64,000 bases of DNA from an uncultured Alphaproteobacteria bacterium (GTDB lineage: Bacteria; Pseudomonadota; Alphaproteobacteria; UBA2966): positions 1,012,501 through 1,076,500 of the forward strand of contig OY282368.1 of assembly GCA_958295725.1 (NCBI GenBank). The letters run 5' to 3'. A model generated the notes under the pieces. The model made no database searches. It saw only the letters and a list, made by a program, of their open reading frames with translations, and was not told where the DNA came from. Position numbers and translations under genes: made by a program. Shown here piece after piece: positions 61,262 through 64,000 of this stretch; position 1 is the stretch's first letter; each line of letters begins with the position of its first letter.

Positions 61262-63974
61262 CGCCTGCAGCCTCGTCTTCGTCCTCGTCGCCGTAGCGTT
61301 CCTCGAACCAGACGGTATTGACTACGTATTGCACCTTTATCTCTTCCCGATCCGTCCTCGGGAAACTGATGCTCCAGGCCACTGTCGGCTCCGTTGCCGT
61401 CAGATCCTCGCCTTCGGCGCCGATCGCGAGCAGGTGAACCACAAGGAGCGGGTATGTCCGCACCTGTCGGTAAATCCAATCGGGATAATTGATCGGTTCC
61501 CGTGGCGAGGGGCCAATGGTTTCTGCGTACTCCTCCTCGGCCTGCCGAATCTGTTCCTTGCTCAACCCGACCCGCTCGAGTCCCCGGGAAGCCACCCGCT
61601 GCTTGTTGGTGATCAGCAGCGTCCCGTCATCGCTGCGCTGCCCCTGCCTCCGGCGCTGGCAGATCAGGTCGAAACCGAGACTCGAATCGATGAGAGATCC
61701 TTCGGGGCCTCGTTTCAGGCCGGCGAAATAGACGTCCCACTTCGCGAGCTCGTCGATACTGCGCTTCCGGATATAGTTCCGGACGGGATCCGTATCCGTG
61801 AGCAGGGCACCCGGATGATTCCGGAACGCCGCGAGAAATTCGACCACAACCGACGCCGGCACGGCACGAATGAGCCGCCCGCCGTTCATCTCCTCCTGCC
61901 CGTCCTCGGGCGCCTTTCCTATCCTGCGCAGGTTTTTCGCGAGAACGACGGCCGCATGGCGATTTCTCTCCAGGCTTTCGGCATCGCGCCGCAGCACTGC
62001 CGTTTCGATGAACTTGTTCGCAAGCCCCACTGAAACGACGAGACGCTGGCCCGACCCCATCTTGTTGCGGGCCGTCACGACAAGGGTATCCGGGTGGCTA
62101 CGCACCTTGAGGCCGAACTCTCTGGGAGTGGCATTCACGCTCTCCATCCTGCGCAGTTCCTCGCGCAGTTCCTCGATGGAATCGGTGATATGGGCATACC
62201 AGCCTTCCGCTTCTTCCGGCATCCAGATGCGGCACAGGTCCTCGTATCCGGGTCGATATCCAAACCATCGGCCCATCTGCATGAGCGTGTCGTACATCAT
62301 GGAGTTGCGAAGGAAATAGCTGACGGTCAGCCCCTGGAGGGTCAGCCCCCGGGAGAGCGAAAAACCCCCGACCGCAATCACGTTGAGGCCGGTCGCCTCG
62401 TGGTCCGCGTAGTCGAGGGAGCCGGAGGCCCGGCTGTTCACCTCGACGACCTTCACGGCGCTCACGCTGTCCAGCAGGAGACCCTGGATGTCCCGCCATC
62501 CGCAGGTCCCGGCGTATTCGTCGTCGAAGACCTCGCGTAGCGCCGCGATCTCCGGATCCCGCAACGCCGAGGCTTCGCGCTTCGCGCCGTTGACTCGCAC
62601 GCTGTATCTGATCCGCTCAACGACCTCGTGGATTTCGTTGCGCAGCTGACGCTGGACATTCACGAAACGGGACGCGTTCACGAGCATCGAATTGTGTTCC
62701 CCGATCTGGCCGCGCGCCAGCCGGATCGCTCGCGCGACGATGAAGGTGCGGACTGCGGTTTCGAGGCTCTCCGGGAGACCGGTTACCGAATGATCGATCG
62801 TATGCCAAAGGGGGAGCAGATCCTCGTTGTTGTCGATGTGGCGGATGACGCGGTCCGCGTCGTCGACGAACACTCTCGTCGCGCCGAAGTAGTTGTCGGG
62901 CGGATCAAGGCTCACTACGAAGTCGCGAGGAAACAGGTCTTCTCCGAACATCGCGTCGTCGCTGTCGGGATCGATGAAGATGTTGGCGAACGGGGTCGCC
63001 GTGTATCCCACATAGCAGCTTCGATCGAACACGCCGAGGAGGCTTCGTATCTGACCGTTTATTCTGGAGACCTCGTCGGAACCCTTCTTGATGTTGATCG
63101 AAGCGTTGTCCGCTTCGTCGTCGATCAGAAGCATCGGTGAATTGATCGACGACGTGTCCCGTTGCGCGTTGTGTTCCCGAAGCCAGTCGAGCAGGTTCCT
63201 GAGCGTGTTCGTGTTCTTCTTGATCACGAAGACTGCCGGTTCCCTGAGATTTACCAGAGGAATGCCGACGTTGGTCGCAGTCGCCTTGTTGAAGTCGCGC
63301 AGGGAATTGGTGAAAGTGCTCGGCCTGCGCCTGGGATCTACGCGCCCGACGCCGACCATGCGCCTGCCGCCATGCTTGTTCCCAAGGATCCTCGCGCTGT
63401 CGACGCCGATGAAACCCTCGTCGATGCGCGCCTGCGTCTGATTGCGCAGATTGTTGTGTATGCCCGCGATCACGACGATCACCTTGTAGCCGGCGTCGGC
63501 GGCCTTGCAGATCAGGCCGGTATAGTTGGCGGTCTTTCCGGACTGGACATGCCCCACCACCATGCCGCGGCGGTCCCATCTCCCTTCCCTGTCCGGATTC
63601 TCGAGGAGGCCGAGGGTGCGGTCCGTGACCTCGTCCATCGCCGCCAGCACCTGTCCCGAGAATCCTCCCTGTCCGAGCAGTTTCCTGTACCGATCCCAGA
63701 AATAGGTGTCGATTCCAGCCCTTGCTTGCGCGGCCGGCAGCCACGGCTCGAAGTCCTCTTGCTCCTGAAGGACGACGCCCAGATTCATGGTGACGCCGTG
63801 AATGTTTTCGAACTCCCGAGCCAGATGCTCCGCTTCCTCGTCCGTCACCCCATGACAGTCCGGCACAGCGCGGGTCTGGGCGATGAGTTTGCGAATTTTC
63901 TCCGGCGTCGGCAACGCCTCGTCTGCCAGGAGCGCCCCGACCATTGTCCTGAGCATCGCCAGCCCGTCCGTCAT
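61251..63974 (-). CDS. Z1 domain protein (helicase-like ATPase)
   Basis: A 907-residue protein with a superfamily-2-like ATPase and a Z1 domain. Walker A is in V-G-H-V-Q-S-G-K-T-A-N-Y (about residue 135), Walker B in L-L-I-D-D-E-A-D-N-A-S, and G-Y-T-A-T-P-F-A-N-I resembles motif III. The Z1 domain (about 400-640) has G-G-F-S-L-S-R-G-L-T-L-Q-G-L-T-V-S-Y and Q-M-G-R-W-F-G-Y-R, which match helicase motifs V-VI. It likely moves along DNA for the neighbouring nuclease. The ATG overlaps the end of a further gene upstream. Confidence 0.9.
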   Translation of the reverse strand: MTDGLAMLRTMVGALLADEALPTPEKIRKLIAQTRAVPDCHGVTDEEAEHLAREFENIHGVTMNLGVVLQEQEDFEPWLPAAQARAGIDTYFWDRYRKLLGQGGFSGQVLAAMDEVTDRTLGLLENPDREGRWDRRGMVVGHVQSGKTANYTGLICKAADAGYKVIVVIAGIHNNLRNQTQARIDEGFIGVDSARILGNKHGGRRMVGVGRVDPRRRPSTFTNSLRDFNKATATNVGIPLVNLREPAVFVIKKNTNTLRNLLDWLREHNAQRDTSSINSPMLLIDDEADNASINIKKGSDEVSRINGQIRSLLGVFDRSCYVGYTATPFANIFIDPDSDDAMFGEDLFPRDFVVSLDPPDNYFGATRVFVDDADRVIRHIDNNEDLLPLWHTIDHSVTGLPESLETAVRTFIVARAIRLARGQIGEHNSMLVNASRFVNVQRQLRNEIHEVVERIRYSVRVNGAKREASALRDPEIAALREVFDDEYAGTCGWRDIQGLLLDSVSAVKVVEVNSRASGSLDYADHEATGLNVIAVGGFSLSRGLTLQGLTVSYFLRNSMMYDTLMQMGRWFGYRPGYEDLCRIWMPEEAEGWYAHITDSIEELREELRRMESVNATPREFGLKVRSHPDTLVVTARNKMGSGQRLVVSVGLANKFIETAVLRRDAESLERNRHAAVVLAKNLRRIGKAPEDGQEEMNGGRLIRAVPASVVVEFLAAFRNHPGALLTDTDPVRNYIRKRSIDELAKWDVYFAGLKRGPEGSLIDSSLGFDLICQRRRQGQRSDDGTLLITNKQRVASRGLERVGLSKEQIRQAEEEYAETIGPSPREPINYPDWIYRQVRTYPLLVVHLLAIGAEGEDLTATEPTVAWSISFPRTDREEIKVQYVVNTVWFEERYGDEDEDEAAGDDC

Positions 63975-64000
63975 CCTTCTGTCCGTTCGATTGTCTCGAT
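63971..64000 (-). CDS. 3' end of the next gene of the Z1 cluster (truncated by window)
   Basis: Nine codons plus a TGA overlapping the Z1 start (ATGA). In related clusters the gene before Z1 is often a MutL/Hsp90-like ATPase or a cytosine methyltransferase; the visible end is too short to tell. Confidence 0.4.
   Translation of the reverse strand: METIERTEG

Overview
The window is high-GC DNA from an alphaproteobacterium, probably Rhodospirillales-like. The evidence is an NDUFS4-type complex I accessory subunit, a zinc-ribbon DinB, a gatCAB cluster, and the run pyrB-pyrC-plsY-[insert]-dprA-topA-rnr. About half is ordinary chromosome; the rest is accessory DNA rich in mobile elements and genome-conflict genes. 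All calls rest on reading the sequence; no database search was possible.

Layout. 1-2646: a ThiXYZ-type pyrimidine-precursor ABC transporter under a TPP riboswitch (minus strand). 2774-6195: DUF192 protein, thioesterase, tRNA-Pro, NDUFS4-like subunit, tRNA-Arg, amidohydrolase, DUF3237 protein. 6214-19310 (minus): membrane protein, hisI, Nudix hydrolase, rnr, topA, dprA, then an inserted AAA ATPase/DUF4276 pair, then plsY, pyrC, pyrB. 19332-22301: a low-GC insert with IS debris and two convergent glycosyltransferase genes, flanked by a 57-bp direct repeat and divided by a G13 tract. 22284-25416: two TauD-type dioxygenases and an MmgE/PrpD protein. 25715-33386: repeat-rich coiled-coil gene, trypsin-like protease, ruvX, gatCAB, metal-receptor protein, ornithine-cyclodeaminase-like enzyme. 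tRNA-Ser at 33473 marks the start of the accessory region.

Accessory region, 33.7-64 kb. It holds small coiled-coil proteins, a degraded HNH/Excalibur nuclease, dinB, a large unrecognised coiled-coil protein, an intact IS481-family element, two HigBA modules, a frameshifted PD-(D/E)XK nuclease and an AcpS-like gene. At 43.1-47.4 kb lies a tightly overlapping operon: XRE regulator, ImmA/IrrE metallopeptidase, thymidylate-synthase-like enzyme, HMUDK_hel-type 'nucleotide kinase domain' protein and MazG-like pyrophosphohydrolase. Further on are a 216-bp MITE-like element, a serine-protease gene split exactly by an IS5-family element, an hsdS fragment, two PIN-type toxin-antitoxin modules, hsdR, an oligopeptidase B, and a Z1/PD-(D/E)XK/AIPR restriction-like cluster running off the right edge.

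Most interesting system: the 43.1-47.4 kb operon. Enzymes resembling phage pyrimidine hypermodification machinery (TS homologue, base-kinase-like protein, MazG NTP pyrophosphatase) are coupled to an XRE/ImmA switch. I infer a nucleotide- or DNA-base-modifying conflict system. The AAA+DUF4276 pair inserted between plsY and dprA is a second defence candidate.
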